52,672 nt of DNA from Zhongshania sp. (GCF_029212375.1 NZ_JARGNU010000022.1:1-52672), one strand, 5' to 3'. Positions 27,318-37,470 are shown, counted from the first letter of the stretch. Translations and numbers: made by a program. The notes: a model not told the origin generated them from the sequence alone.

Positions 27318-28451
27318 CTAGTTAATCAGTTTTTGAATGGTTTCGTTGACGATCTCTCCGCCGTGGGTAATCACACAGCCCTGCAGAATATCGTTTTCCA
27401 TGTCGATAACCATTTTCTTGTCATCGCTGTTCCAGCCTTCATCAACCAGATTAAACAGGTTGGATGAATACATTTGGCTGGCATCGCGGCTGACGAAATT
27501 GGACCAGTTGCCATCGCCGATAATGGTTACGCCGTCTACAACCACGGTTTTACCCGCGACTGAACCTTCAACGTTGCCACCGCTCTCGGCGGCCATGTCG
27601 ACAATTACTGAGCCTGGCTTCATGCCTTTAATCATGTCGCTGGTAACCAGTACTGGCGGTTTGCGGCCAAACAGCTGAGCTGTGGTAATAACGATGTCAG
27701 ACTCGGCAATTTGCTTCTTCTGGCCTTCGAGCTGCAGTTTCATCTGCTCGTCGGTCAGCGCAAGGGCGTAGCCATCTTTGGTCTGGCCAGTTTCGCCGAG
27801 ATCGATCTCGAGGAATTTGCCGCCCAGTGAGCGCACTTGCTCGGCAACCACCGAGCGGGTGTCAAAGGCGACAACCTTAGCGCCAAGGCGCTTGGCGGTT
27901 GCAATCGCTTGCAGGCCAGCAACACCGGCGCCGATGATGAATGCTGTTGACGGCTTCAAGGTGCCGGCTGGGGTCATCATCATGGGCAGAATGCGAGGCA
28001 GTCTAGTGGTGGCCAGTAATACCATCACATAACCGGCCAAGCTGGCCTGTGAGCTCAGTGCGTCCATTTTTTGAGAGCGGGTAGAGCGTGGAATCATTTC
28101 CATACTAATCGCGCTCACACCCTGATCGCGAAATGCTTTGATCAGTGCGTGCTCATTAAAGGGATCTAAATAGCTAATATGAATGCAGCCAGCTTTCATT
28201 TGGCTAATTTCATCTATACTCGGTTTACTGATCCGCAGAATAATTTCTGCAGAGGCGAGAATAGCGTTGCGATCGCTGCTAACGGTAGCGCCAGCATCAA
28301 TGTATTCCTGGTCGCTGAAGCCGCTACCCAAGCCCAAGCCTGCTTCGATTTGCATCGTGGCGCCGGCTCTAATGAGCTTTTTGGCATCTGTCGGAATAAT
28401 CGCTACGCGGTTTTCACCACTCACGAGTTCTTTTGGGATTCCTATGAGCAT
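27318..28451 (-). CDS. pntAA: NAD(P) transhydrogenase alpha subunit, NAD-binding part
   Basis: 377 residues, the soluble NAD(H)-binding domain I. It begins MLIGIPKELVSGENRVA, as do alanine dehydrogenase/PntA relatives. The Rossmann motif is IIGAGVAGLQAIATAKRLGA and the RQD-like loop is seen in TRLPRILPMM. VAFDTRSVVAEQVRSLGG follows. It is the first gene of the transhydrogenase operon. A Shine-Dalgarno-like AAAG is weak. Confidence 0.97.
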   Translation of the reverse strand: MLIGIPKELVSGENRVAIIPTDAKKLIRAGATMQIEAGLGLGSGFSDQEYIDAGATVSSDRNAILASAEIILRISKPSIDEISQMKAGCIHISYLDPFNEHALIKAFRDQGVSAISMEMIPRSTRSQKMDALSSQASLAGYVMVLLATTRLPRILPMMMTPAGTLKPSTAFIIGAGVAGLQAIATAKRLGAKVVAFDTRSVVAEQVRSLGGKFLEIDLGETGQTKDGYALALTDEQMKLQLEGQKKQIAESDIVITTAQLFGRKPPVLVTSDMIKGMKPGSVIVDMAAESGGNVEGSVAGKTVVVDGVTIIGDGNWSNFVSRDASQMYSSNLFNLVDEGWNSDDKKMVIDMENDILQGCVITHGGEIVNETIQKLIN

Positions 28452-28864
28452 CTTTGTAGATCCATTGTGGTTAACAATTTTGTTATGGGATAAAACGGCC
28501 TAGGATATTACAACTGGCCCCAATAAGCGATAAAAGTGTGCGTTTTCTAAGCTGGGTAGATATCCGTAAAGTGCTCATAAATTAAGGTGATAGCGTCATG
28601 TATCGCGATGATAATGGGTTTGGGTTTACTGAGGATTTGGGCGACAGGGGAACCGTTACCTTATGTCAGTTTTGATTCTGTATCGGTGAATTTCGGTACC
28701 GGAGGGGTTAGTTTAAGCAGTTTTACTGATGGTGGTCGTAGGTGCTGCCCCGTTAGACTGCGCCATTGCATGATGATATTTCTTTTATTGCCCAATTTTT
28801 GACGAGTGCGACAGGATGGTCGAACAATTCCCACTGATTATCACTTATAAACCTTGGTCTAATA
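28452..28864. other. Gene-free divergent spacer, nothing definite
   Basis: 413 bases between divergent pntAA and the MASE1 kinase gene. It must hold both promoters, but I cannot point to a convincing pair. A 71-codon frame at 28587-28802 has no family features, an unconvincing composition and no good ribosome-binding site, so I do not call it. Confidence 0.4.
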
Positions 28865-31219
28865 ATGTTTAAGCGTTATTACGTTGGGCTTGCTGCTACT
28901 GCCGTTTTGTATTTTGTTGCGGGTAAGCTTGCTTTGTCGCTTGCTATTCCGCCTGGCTATGCAACGGCGATTTGGCCTGGAGCGGGCATTGCCTTAGCGC
29001 TAATACTGTTGAATGGGTATCGATTTTGGCCAGGGGTATTCGTCGGTTCAATTTTGGTTAACCTAGATCTGAGTGGCCTTTGGGGTTCGTCTGCTAGCGA
29101 GATTTTTGTCACTTTATTGCTTCCCGTAGTTATTGGTTTTGGCGCGAGTTTACAAGCCGTTGTAGGCGCTTGGTTGTTTCGGCGTTTTGTTGGCTATCCC
29201 ATTGCGCTTGATAGCATTGGTTCAGTATGGCGATTTGTTGCCTTTGCTTGCGGTTTGGCTTGTGTAGTTGGCGCGACAGTAGGTGCTACAGCTCTTTGGT
29301 TAGCGGGGAAGCTGCCTGCCGAGAATTTTTGGTTTAACTGGTTTACGTGGTGGGTGGGCGACGGCTTAGGCGTGATGATATTTGCCACTTTAATATTTGT
29401 GTTTTGCGCTGAACCTCGCGAGGTATGGCGCAGTCGCCAAAAAATATTATCCGTTGTTCTTGTTGGCGCGACCTGCATTATCGTCGCGATTTATGTTGCT
29501 GCTAGCCGCTGGGAATTAAAGCGTCAACAGGCCGATTTCGAAAATCGCGCTGAGCAAGCATTTCAACATACGCAATCCATTATCAATGCACATTTGGCAA
29601 CCTTATATTCGGTGCAGGCTTTCTTTGACGCCTCGACAGAGGTGACTAAAAGTGATTTTAGAGCTTTCTCGCAAGGGCTGCTGGCAAGGAACGCGGGTTT
29701 CCAAGCGATTGCGTGGAATGAGCGGGTTGTAGGTAGTGACCGACAGGTGCTGGAGTCGCAGCTGAGCGCAGAGCGAGAGACCGCGGTGTACATTACTCGT
29801 CGCGATCAAAACGGCGAGTTGGTACTTCAAAGCCCAAAGGACGAGTACGTGGTTATTCGCTTCATAGAGCCGCTGGCTAAGAATATAGCGGCATTGGGCT
29901 ATGATATCTCCTCTGCGGAGCTTCCTCGTAAGGCACTGTTGCGTGCTGAGGCGGCGGGAGCGCCTGCGGTGACAGATCCTATCCGCTTGGTTCAAGAGCG
30001 CGCAAATCAACAGGGGGTGGTTATTTACCTGCCTGTGCTTGGCCATGCTAGTGATAAGGGGCGGGTTTTAGCGGGCTATGTATCGGGTGTGTTTCGAGTA
30101 GATGACTTGATGGGCTTTTTGTTGTCGCCGCAAAATTTACATGGGGTTCTAGTTTCGGTGGCAGATGCCAGTGGCGCACTTTTATACCGTGGTTCCGGTG
30201 ATCGCGGTTCCGGCAGGGCATCACTATTTGAATACCGCAAGGCATTGCAGGTGGCTGACCAGCAGTGGCAATTTAAAACCGAAGCCAGTCAATCCTTTTT
30301 GGTGGGAACACGGTCCTTAGTGCCGTGGGGAATGTTGGTGGCGGGTTTGCTATTTACTGGTTTGCTGGGGATGTCATTTTTGGTGCTCACAGGGCAGAAA
30401 TATCGCTCTGATATGGCAAGTAAAGAGCTAAAAATAATGCTTTCTCGCTTGCAGGAAACCCAAGATCACTTGGTTGAGGCCGAGAAAATGGCGTCCTTGG
30501 GCGGCTTAGTTGCCGGCTTTGCCCACGAGCTAAATACCCCGCTTGGTATTGCAATAACCGCCGAATCAACATTGCAGTCCGATTTGCAGCGCTTGGATGA
30601 AATGTTTGCTGACGCGGATGATATGCAGCCCCTATTGCGACGCCTACAGGAGGCCTCGCGAATTGTTTTGGCAAATATTCAGCGGGCGGGAAGTTTAATT
30701 AGCAGCTTTAAGCAAGTTTCTGTCGATCAAGCAACCGCTGAAACCCGTGACATAAATTTGCATGAATACCTTAGCGATGTATTTATGCATTTGTCGCCGA
30801 ACTATCGTCGCAGTGGTCATGAAGTTGTATTGGAATGCCCAAAATCGATCGCTTTGCGGACAGTGCCTGGTGGCTTGGCGCAGGTTATTATTAATTTATT
30901 GAATAATAGTTTAACTCACGCCTTTCCCGACGGAGAGCCCGGCCGTATTTCATTGTCGGTTACTAAGCGCGAGTCAGATATTGTATTGCGATTTAGTGAC
31001 AATGGCGTAGGGATACCAGCCGAAGCCGTGAGCAAAGTATTTGAACCATTTTTCACTACTCGCAGAGGTCGCGGCGGCACAGGCTTGGGCTTGCATTTGG
31101 TTTACAACATTGTCCGTCAGCAATTACAGGGCCAGATTAAGGTAAGTAGTGATCTGGGTCACGGTACCGAATTTGAGATTCTGCTGCCCTTGGCAATTAA
31201 TAAATTTGTTGTGTCATAA
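28865..31219 (+). CDS. MASE1-CHASE sensor histidine kinase
   Basis: 784 residues. The N-terminal MASE1 membrane sensor (residues 1-190) has several helices with YFVAGKLALSLAIPPGYATAIWPGAGIALA. A further membrane segment near 200 precedes an extracytoplasmic CHASE domain (about 230-430) with GFQAIAWNERV and YVVIRFIEPL. A membrane helix follows near 490. The HisKA phosphoacceptor is H554 in VAGFAHELNTPLG, and the HATPase has NLLNNSLTHAF, DNGVGIP and GRGGTGLGLHLV. No receiver or response regulator is adjacent, so it is an orphan kinase. CHASE domains often sense small extracellular molecules; the ligand here is unknown. Confidence 0.93.
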   Translation: MFKRYYVGLAATAVLYFVAGKLALSLAIPPGYATAIWPGAGIALALILLNGYRFWPGVFVGSILVNLDLSGLWGSSASEIFVTLLLPVVIGFGASLQAVVGAWLFRRFVGYPIALDSIGSVWRFVAFACGLACVVGATVGATALWLAGKLPAENFWFNWFTWWVGDGLGVMIFATLIFVFCAEPREVWRSRQKILSVVLVGATCIIVAIYVAASRWELKRQQADFENRAEQAFQHTQSIINAHLATLYSVQAFFDASTEVTKSDFRAFSQGLLARNAGFQAIAWNERVVGSDRQVLESQLSAERETAVYITRRDQNGELVLQSPKDEYVVIRFIEPLAKNIAALGYDISSAELPRKALLRAEAAGAPAVTDPIRLVQERANQQGVVIYLPVLGHASDKGRVLAGYVSGVFRVDDLMGFLLSPQNLHGVLVSVADASGALLYRGSGDRGSGRASLFEYRKALQVADQQWQFKTEASQSFLVGTRSLVPWGMLVAGLLFTGLLGMSFLVLTGQKYRSDMASKELKIMLSRLQETQDHLVEAEKMASLGGLVAGFAHELNTPLGIAITAESTLQSDLQRLDEMFADADDMQPLLRRLQEASRIVLANIQRAGSLISSFKQVSVDQATAETRDINLHEYLSDVFMHLSPNYRRSGHEVVLECPKSIALRTVPGGLAQVIINLLNNSLTHAFPDGEPGRISLSVTKRESDIVLRFSDNGVGIPAEAVSKVFEPFFTTRRGRGGTGLGLHLVYNIVRQQLQGQIKVSSDLGHGTEFEILLPLAINKFVVS

Positions 31220-31257
31220 GGGCGCGCTGGGTAGGTGGCATTCTTGTTTGGATGGCT

Positions 31258-31872
31258 TTATTGGCGAAGCCCGTTTAGTAATAAATCCATTGAAGCGGCG
31301 ACATCTTCGGGCTTAAGGCCAGGCGCCGGCGTGCTCAGGTGATGATGAAAAAGACCGCTAATGTGGGCGCGAATGTGAATGGCAATGCAAGTCGCTGATA
31401 GTTCCTTTTTGATTAGGCCAGCTTGTTGTGCGTTACCAATAAAATGGCTTATGCGATCTAGTGCGATGTTGCGGTCGTTATTAATTCGCGCCTTCAGAAA
31501 CTCGGTTTCTTCACAAAGCGCATAGCGTAATAGAAATCGAGTAATCTGAGCTGCAGCCGGCGTGTTATAGACGCGGGTGAATGCATCGACAATGACCTTT
31601 TTGAGCATTTCTAATGATATGTCCCCGCCGCCAGCAACATTATTCAAATTTGCCATTGCTGCTTCTGTAGGGGCGCTAACACTGTCGATCATGGCAGTGA
31701 TCAAGGCTTCTTTGTCAGTGAAATGCCAATAAATTGCACCGCGAGTAACCCCTGCCGCACTTGCGACGTCACTCAAACGGGTGCGGTTAATGCCCTGTTT
31801 GGCAAACTGATCGGCTGCGGCTTCTAAAATGCGGCAGCGGGTAATCTCAGCATCGGCTTTTGAACGTCTCAT
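31258..31872 (-). CDS. AcrR-type TetR-family repressor of the RND pump
   Basis: 204 residues. The N-terminal HTH is in ILEAAADQFAKQGINRTRLSDVASAAGVTRGAIYWHFTDKEAL, which matches the AcrR/TtgR group, and the C-terminal half is a helical ligand-binding domain. It is divergent from the RND pump genes and separated from them by a long perfect inverted repeat, the expected arrangement for a local repressor released by pump substrates. No contrary evidence is seen. Confidence 0.94.
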   Translation of the reverse strand: MRRSKADAEITRCRILEAAADQFAKQGINRTRLSDVASAAGVTRGAIYWHFTDKEALITAMIDSVSAPTEAAMANLNNVAGGGDISLEMLKKVIVDAFTRVYNTPAAAQITRFLLRYALCEETEFLKARINNDRNIALDRISHFIGNAQQAGLIKKELSATCIAIHIRAHISGLFHHHLSTPAPGLKPEDVAASMDLLLNGLRQ

Positions 31873-31910
31873 AATGGCATTGTGTCGTCATAATTTATTT
31901 ATTTGAAGAT

Positions 31911-31950
31911 GCTTACTTTACATACATACTTGCATGTATGTAAAGTAAGC
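31911..31950. promoter_or_regulatory. Operator for AcrR-type repressor, 17-base inverted repeat
   Basis: Arms 31911-31927 and 31934-31950 are perfectly complementary, separated by six bases. The core TACATACAT with its complement ATGTATGTA is the AcrR/TtgR operator type. It is 38 bases from the repressor start and 32 bases from the pump's first gene, so both promoters could be blocked by one bound complex. Confidence 0.88.
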
Positions 31951-31982
31951 TAATTATGCGAATTCTCCGTCAGAGGTAGCAG

Positions 31983-33170
31983 ATGGTTCTTGGTGTCCAA
32001 TTTTCTCGTGCAGTTTTAAAGCCTATTGTCCTCGTGTTGATGTCTATTTTGGCCTTAAGTGCCTGCGATGACGCGCCGCCGGTCGCCCCTACAAGCGCAG
32101 CGGTTGCGGTCAATGTTCAGCGCATGGAAGCTCATGCGGTGGCTATTGGCGGTCAGTATCCTGGCCGCGCTATGGGCTCAAAAGAAGTGCAGATTCGCGC
32201 GCGGGTGGAAGGGATTTTATTGCGCAGAACCTATACTGAAGGCCAAACGGTGAAAGCGGGGCAGTTGTTGTTTCAAATCGACGCTGCGCCTTTTCAGGTA
32301 GCGTTAAACCGGAGTAAGGCGCAGTTGGCGCAAGCCAATGCGGGCTTGGCCTCGGCTGCTCGGCGCTGGGAGCGCGCAGGGGAGCTTATTAAAACCAATG
32401 CGATTAGTCGGCGTGAGCGCGACGATGCTGAGTCTGATTTAGACTTTGCGAAAGCGGCAGTGCAACTCGCAAAAGCAGAAGTTGAGGCGGCGCAGATTAA
32501 TTTAGATTACACCCAAGTTAGGGCGCCTATTGCGGGGATCACCAGTCGCGAACAACTTTCTGAGGGCAGCTTGGTTGGCCCAACGAATAGTTTACTCACT
32601 GAAATAACCCAATTAGACCCCATACTTGTTAATGTCTCGCTGCCCGACAAATTAGTGTTGAATATTCGCCGTATGGTTAGCAGTGGTGAAATTGAATTTA
32701 AAGATGGCAAGCGTGAGGTTGAAATTGTTCTTGGCCCTGATGACACCTATCCCCATTTGGCGCAGGTAGACTTTACCGAAAGTGCTATTGATAAACTCAC
32801 GGGTACGGTGCAGTTACGTGCGACGGTACCGAATCCTGACGGCCTTATTTTACCCGGCCAGTTTTTGCGCGTGCGGCTGCATGGTCTGGTTAGTTTGAAT
32901 TCAATGGTCGTGCCAGCGCGGGCTATTATGCAGAGCGCTCAGGGAATATATGTGTTTCGCGTAGACAACGATAATCACGCTGAAATGGTGAATGTGACCT
33001 TGGGCCTAGAGTCTGAAGAAGGGGTGATTATTGAATCTGGCTTGAAGGTTGGTGATCTGGTGATTGTTGACGGCGTATCGCGGGTACAGGCTGGCACCTT
33101 GCTGGCGCCAACGGAAGTTTCCACAATTCCCGCTGCAAAAGACACGGTCGCGGAGGGTGTTAGCCAGTGA
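31983..33170 (+). CDS. RND efflux periplasmic adaptor (membrane fusion) lipoprotein
   Basis: 395 residues. A lipoprotein signal ends in LSAC (Cys about residue 28), so it is anchored to the inner membrane. The order is: a beta-barrel/lipoyl segment GRAMGSKEVQIRARVEGILL, the helical hairpin (LNRSKAQLAQANAGLA...), a second lipoyl half with LDYTQVRAPIAGITS, then beta-barrel domains with QLRATVPNPDGLILPGQFLRV. This is the AcrA/MexA layout. Its TGA overlaps the GTG start of the RND permease (GTGA). No outer-membrane factor gene is nearby, so a TolC-like protein elsewhere must complete the pump. Confidence 0.96.
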   Translation: MVLGVQFSRAVLKPIVLVLMSILALSACDDAPPVAPTSAAVAVNVQRMEAHAVAIGGQYPGRAMGSKEVQIRARVEGILLRRTYTEGQTVKAGQLLFQIDAAPFQVALNRSKAQLAQANAGLASAARRWERAGELIKTNAISRRERDDAESDLDFAKAAVQLAKAEVEAAQINLDYTQVRAPIAGITSREQLSEGSLVGPTNSLLTEITQLDPILVNVSLPDKLVLNIRRMVSSGEIEFKDGKREVEIVLGPDDTYPHLAQVDFTESAIDKLTGTVQLRATVPNPDGLILPGQFLRVRLHGLVSLNSMVVPARAIMQSAQGIYVFRVDNDNHAEMVNVTLGLESEEGVIIESGLKVGDLVIVDGVSRVQAGTLLAPTEVSTIPAAKDTVAEGVSQ

Positions 33171-36100
33171 ACGCACGCTTTTTTATCGACCGACCGGTAT
33201 TGTCGATTGTTTTATCGCTAATGATTTTGTTGGCAGGTGCAACCGCAATGGGGCGCCTGCCAATTGCTTTGTATCCCGAGTTTCTGCCACCGGAAATTAT
33301 CGTTACCGCAAACTACCCTGGTGCAAATGCGGAGACAATTGCTGAGACAGTGGCCGCGCCACTAGAACAGCAAATTAATGGTGTAGATGGCATGCTGTAT
33401 ATGTCGACCCAAGCATCTAGCTCGGGTGTGGTGAGCATTAGTGTTATTTTTGCCACAGGCACCGATCCTGATCAGGCCGCCATCAATGTCAGTAACCGCG
33501 TGGCGGTTGCCGAGAACCGCTTACCTGAGGCGGTGAAGCGCCTCGGTATTCAGGTGAGCAAGCGTTCGACCAGTATTTTAATGATCTATGCGCTGACCTC
33601 AGATAAGCCCCAGTACGACGCGATTTACTTGAGCAACTACGCGCTACTGAATATTGTAGATGAGCTGCGTCGTCTGCCTGGTATTGGCGACGCGCGGCTA
33701 TTGGGCGCCAAAGATTATTCGATGCGCATCTGGTTGCAACCAGATCGCCTTGCTGAATTTTCTCTAACACCGGCGGATGTGGCGCGGGCAGTGAGTGAGC
33801 AAAATGCCAATTTCGCCGCCGGCAAATTTGCTGCTGAGCCAATGGTGGAAGATGCACCATTCACTTATACCGTAACCACCCAAGGTCGCTTAGCGACGGT
33901 GGCCGAATTTGAACACATTATTTTGCGATCGAGTAATTCTGGAGCTACGCTGCGCCTTGGTGATGTGGCGCGGGTTGAGTTGGGGGCTAAGGACTACGCT
34001 TTTCAGGGGGCATTTAATGGCCGGCCAGCGGTGCCGGTGGCCATGTATTTGCAACCTGGCGCCAATGCACTCGAGACTGGGGCGGAGGCCCAAGCGGTAA
34101 TCGCTGCGGTGCGGGAAAAATTGCCCGAGGGGATTCATCTCGATCTCTCATTTGATACCACCGTGTTTGTAGAGCACTCGATTAAAGAGGTGGTGGCGAC
34201 ATTTTTTGAAGCGCTGCTATTGGTTGTGTTGGTCATGTTTTTGTTTTTACAAAACGTGCGCGCAACCATTATTCCGCTATTGGCGATTCCCGTTTCTATC
34301 ATTGGCACCTTTGCGGGCCTATATATTGTGGGCTTTTCAATAAACCTGCTCACCTTGTTTGGGCTTATTCTGGCCATTGGGATTGTGGTGGACGACGCGA
34401 TTATTGTTATTGAAAACGTCGAACGCATAATGGAAGAGCAGCATGTAGATGCAAATACGGCTGTTAAGCGGGCAATGGAGGAAGTGTCTGGCCCCTTGAT
34501 TGCGATTGTATTGGTGCTGTGTGCGGTGTTTCTTCCCGTTATATTCATGGCTGGTCTTACGGGTGAAATGTACCGGCAGTTTGCGGTATCCATCTCAGTT
34601 TCAGTGATTTTATCGGGTATTGTCGCCCTAACACTCACTCCAGCCTTGTGCTCCATGATGTTGAAAACCAAAGACCACAAACCGGCTGAGCGTGGATTTT
34701 TGGGTGGGTTTAATCGCGGTTTTAATGCGCTTCGCAATGGCTATGTGTCGGTGACAAGTTGGGTGCTTAGGCATCGGGCACTGGGTTTACTGATATTTGC
34801 GGCCTTAATGGCTTGCATGTGGTTTTTGTTTCAAACCGTACCGAAAGGCTTGGTGCCCGCCGAAGACCAAGGCTATGTGATGATGGTTTACAAAACCCCG
34901 CCAGCGGCATCATTGTCGCGTACCGTGGCGGTTACCGATGTCATGAATCAGCGCATTCTCGAAGAAAGCGACGTTAAGGGGCTCATGACCTTTGCTGGCT
35001 TCGATATTCTGGCGTCGGCTCAGAAAACCAATGCTGGCGTGTCTTTTATCATGCTCAAAGACTGGTCTGAGCGCACCGCGCCAGAGCAGAGTTCGGTTGC
35101 GGTAGCGCAGCGCTTGCCGAGCTTGGGTAAAGACTTACTTGACGGTGTTATGTTTGCGTTTAATCCGCCGCCCATTATCGGTTTAAGTACCACCGGTGGT
35201 TTTGAGCTGTATATGCAAAATCGCGGCGATAGCGATATGGCGGTGATGGGCGAGCAGTTGGCGCGTTTTCTACAAAAAGCGAATGCCCAGCCCGAACTGC
35301 AAGGGGTTTATAGCACTTTCGACATTAATACCCCGCAATATCGCTTGTTTCTCGACCGAGAAAAGGCCCTAAGTCTGGGAGTGCCAATCGCGGACGTATT
35401 CAGCACCATGCAGGCGACTTTTGGCAGTTTATACGTCAATGACTTCACCCTGTTTGGGCGTAGCTTCCAAGTGAATTTGCAGTCTGAAGAAGATTTTCGT
35501 GGTAGCCCAGAAGACTTAGGCAAAGTATTTGTCCGTTCGGAGAGTGGCAGTTTGGTGTCGTTAAGAACCTTGCTCCGTGTAGAGCGAATAGTTGGCCCCG
35601 ACACAGTGAGTCGTTTTAACGGTTTTCCCGCAGCCAAAATATTAGGTAATCCCGCGCCAGGCTTTAGCTCGGGCGACGCGATTACGGCTTTGGAGCGGGT
35701 TGCCGCGCAAGAACTAGGGCGTAATTTTACCTTGGGGTGGGTTGGTAGCTCATTTCAAGAAAAGGCCTCTGGCGGCAGCGGCGGGCAGGCGTTTGTCTTG
35801 GCGTTGTTAATGGTTTTCCTTATTCTTGCTGCGCAATACGAGCGTTGGATGGTTCCTGCCGCGGTAATACTGGCGGTGCCTTTTGCGATCTTGGGTGCGA
35901 TTGCTGCAACGTGGATGCGGGGTTTGGAGAATGACATTTATTTCCAAATTGGCTTGGTGTGTTTGATTGGTTTGGCGAGTAAAAATGCGATCTTGATTGT
36001 AGAGTTCGCCATGCAAAAGCAGCGGCAGGGAATGTCTATTGCCGACGCCGCGGTAGACGCAATTCGGCTGCGCTTCCGTCCTATTGTAATGACCTCGCTG

Positions 36101-36283
36101 GCCTTTACCTTGGGTTGCTTGCCTTTGGCTTTGGCAAGTGGCGCAGGTGCGGCTAGTCGAATTTCATTGGGTACGGGGGTGATTGGTGGGATGTTATTGG
36201 CGACCTTTGTGGCCACGGTATTTGTGCCCTTGTTCTTTGTTTTGTTTGCCAGCCTAGGTGAGCGCTTTAAGGTGCAGAAATAA
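33167..36283 (+). CDS. RND-family multidrug efflux permease (HAE1 type)
   Basis: 1038 residues, the length of AcrB/MexB, with 12 predicted membrane helices and two large periplasmic loops. It starts MNARFFIDRPVLSIVLSLM as the family does. The proton-relay aspartates are in LAIGIVVDDAIIVIENVERIM, and the second half has LVCLIGLASKNAILIVEFA. Substrate is not deducible from sequence. The GTG start overlaps the adaptor stop. The terminator-like hairpin follows 12 bases later. Confidence 0.97.
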   Translation: MNARFFIDRPVLSIVLSLMILLAGATAMGRLPIALYPEFLPPEIIVTANYPGANAETIAETVAAPLEQQINGVDGMLYMSTQASSSGVVSISVIFATGTDPDQAAINVSNRVAVAENRLPEAVKRLGIQVSKRSTSILMIYALTSDKPQYDAIYLSNYALLNIVDELRRLPGIGDARLLGAKDYSMRIWLQPDRLAEFSLTPADVARAVSEQNANFAAGKFAAEPMVEDAPFTYTVTTQGRLATVAEFEHIILRSSNSGATLRLGDVARVELGAKDYAFQGAFNGRPAVPVAMYLQPGANALETGAEAQAVIAAVREKLPEGIHLDLSFDTTVFVEHSIKEVVATFFEALLLVVLVMFLFLQNVRATIIPLLAIPVSIIGTFAGLYIVGFSINLLTLFGLILAIGIVVDDAIIVIENVERIMEEQHVDANTAVKRAMEEVSGPLIAIVLVLCAVFLPVIFMAGLTGEMYRQFAVSISVSVILSGIVALTLTPALCSMMLKTKDHKPAERGFLGGFNRGFNALRNGYVSVTSWVLRHRALGLLIFAALMACMWFLFQTVPKGLVPAEDQGYVMMVYKTPPAASLSRTVAVTDVMNQRILEESDVKGLMTFAGFDILASAQKTNAGVSFIMLKDWSERTAPEQSSVAVAQRLPSLGKDLLDGVMFAFNPPPIIGLSTTGGFELYMQNRGDSDMAVMGEQLARFLQKANAQPELQGVYSTFDINTPQYRLFLDREKALSLGVPIADVFSTMQATFGSLYVNDFTLFGRSFQVNLQSEEDFRGSPEDLGKVFVRSESGSLVSLRTLLRVERIVGPDTVSRFNGFPAAKILGNPAPGFSSGDAITALERVAAQELGRNFTLGWVGSSFQEKASGGSGGQAFVLALLMVFLILAAQYERWMVPAAVILAVPFAILGAIAATWMRGLENDIYFQIGLVCLIGLASKNAILIVEFAMQKQRQGMSIADAAVDAIRLRFRPIVMTSLAFTLGCLPLALASGAGAASRISLGTGVIGGMLLATFVATVFVPLFFVLFASLGERFKVQK

Positions 36284-36294
36284 GCGGTGCGGTA

Positions 36295-36317
36295 GGCGCC
36301 CAAGTTTTCTGGGCGCC
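36295..36317. terminator. Hairpin between RND permease and CvfB genes
   Basis: GGCGCCCA (36295-36302) pairs with TGGGCGCC (36310-36317), loop of 7 bases. There is no proper T run on either side, so termination is uncertain. Confidence 0.45.
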
Positions 36318-36342
36318 AGAATTTCCGTTCACGGTAATTGTG

Positions 36343-37173
36343 TTATGGCTTTATTAAACGTATTCCCTGGCCTTCAATTGCAATGCGCCCTTGCTTATAA
36401 AGCCGGCCAATCGCCTGTTTAAAAATTTTCTTACTTACCCCAAACACACTGTAAATTGCCTCTGGAGGGCTTTTGTCGCCCATGGCGATAAAGCCGTCAT
36501 TGGCTTCAAGCTGGGCAATAATTTTGGCGCTTATGTCATTGCCGCCAATGTTAATCGGTTGAATGCTGAGGTCGATGCGACCGTCATCGCGGACTTTTTT
36601 AACGTAGGCAGTGAGTGTTTCGCCTTTGCGTAACGGCCGAATTAAGTCGCTGTCGTAGAGCAATCCCCAGTATTCATTGTCGATAACCGCTTTGAAGCCG
36701 AGCTCGGTTTTACCGGCAACAATCACCTCAAAACGCTGACCGCGCTGTAAGTGCGGTGCGGTGTCTTCGATAAATTCGTCAAGTTTCATCGACGCCACAA
36801 TGCGGTAGCTTTTATCGAGGTAAATTTTGACTAGCGCCTTTTTTCCAGCAGTGAGCTCACCCATATGTTCGGCGTAGGGCAGCAGCAGTTCTTTGTCTAG
36901 GCCCCAATCTAAAAAAGCGCCGGTGTCATTGATTTGCGCTATTTTCAAAAAGGCAACATCACCCAGCTGGGCTAAGGGCGTTTTGCTGCTCGCAATTAGG
37001 CTGCCATCGCTGTGGTGATGAATAAAACCGTCGATAACATCGCCAATTTTGCAGTTTTCAGGGGCGTTCTTGCGGCTCAGAAAAATTTCACCAAGGCTGC
37101 CACCATCAAGGTAGAAACCGGCCTGAGATTGGCGGCTGACGGTAAGCCGGTTAACACGACCGATGTCGGGCAT
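36343..37173 (-). CDS. CvfB-family S1-domain RNA-binding protein
   Basis: 276 residues with three S1-like OB folds and a C-terminal winged helix, matching the CvfB family. Landmarks are RVNRLTVSRQSQAGFYLDGG, an S1 segment FLKIAQINDTGAFLDWGLDKELLLPYAEH, the MGDKSPPEAIYSVFGVSKKIFKQAIGRLYKQGRI winged-helix end and the final GIRLIKP. CvfB binds RNA and influences expression of several genes in Gram-positives; its role in this lineage is less defined. It has no functional link visible to neighbours. Confidence 0.92.
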   Translation of the reverse strand: MPDIGRVNRLTVSRQSQAGFYLDGGSLGEIFLSRKNAPENCKIGDVIDGFIHHHSDGSLIASSKTPLAQLGDVAFLKIAQINDTGAFLDWGLDKELLLPYAEHMGELTAGKKALVKIYLDKSYRIVASMKLDEFIEDTAPHLQRGQRFEVIVAGKTELGFKAVIDNEYWGLLYDSDLIRPLRKGETLTAYVKKVRDDGRIDLSIQPINIGGNDISAKIIAQLEANDGFIAMGDKSPPEAIYSVFGVSKKIFKQAIGRLYKQGRIAIEGQGIRLIKP

Positions 37174-37470
37174 TGAAAACTCCTTGTGGGGTTTATATTG
37201 GGCGTGCAGTGGTGTAACAGAATAGCGTAGTGCTAAGTGCTTCGCGACTGACTTGCTGCTTGCGTCTTAAATAGTCCGGTTTAAAGGTGGCCGCAAGGAC
37301 TTTATCGCGCCCCTGTTGGATTATTAATTAACTCGGTGTTGTTGCTAATGTCACTAAGGATCAATATTTTGATTCGAGTGGGAATGGGGCTTCATAGAGG
37401 CGGCGAATTTAGCCACAACATGTCTTTTTTTTCAAGGTAAAGCCGACGTTTACAGGGGCGGCAAGGGGCA
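37174..37470. other. Gene-free spacer, nothing identified
   Basis: 297 bases between the CvfB 5' end and the GlxA-type regulator 3' end. It should hold the CvfB promoter. A 71-codon minus-strand frame at 37392-37607 overlaps the regulator and has no family support. Confidence 0.35.

Noticed and set aside
28587-28802. 71-codon frame between pntAA and the MASE1 kinase
   Set aside because: No recognisable domain, no convincing ribosome-binding site, and it lies in a divergent promoter region.
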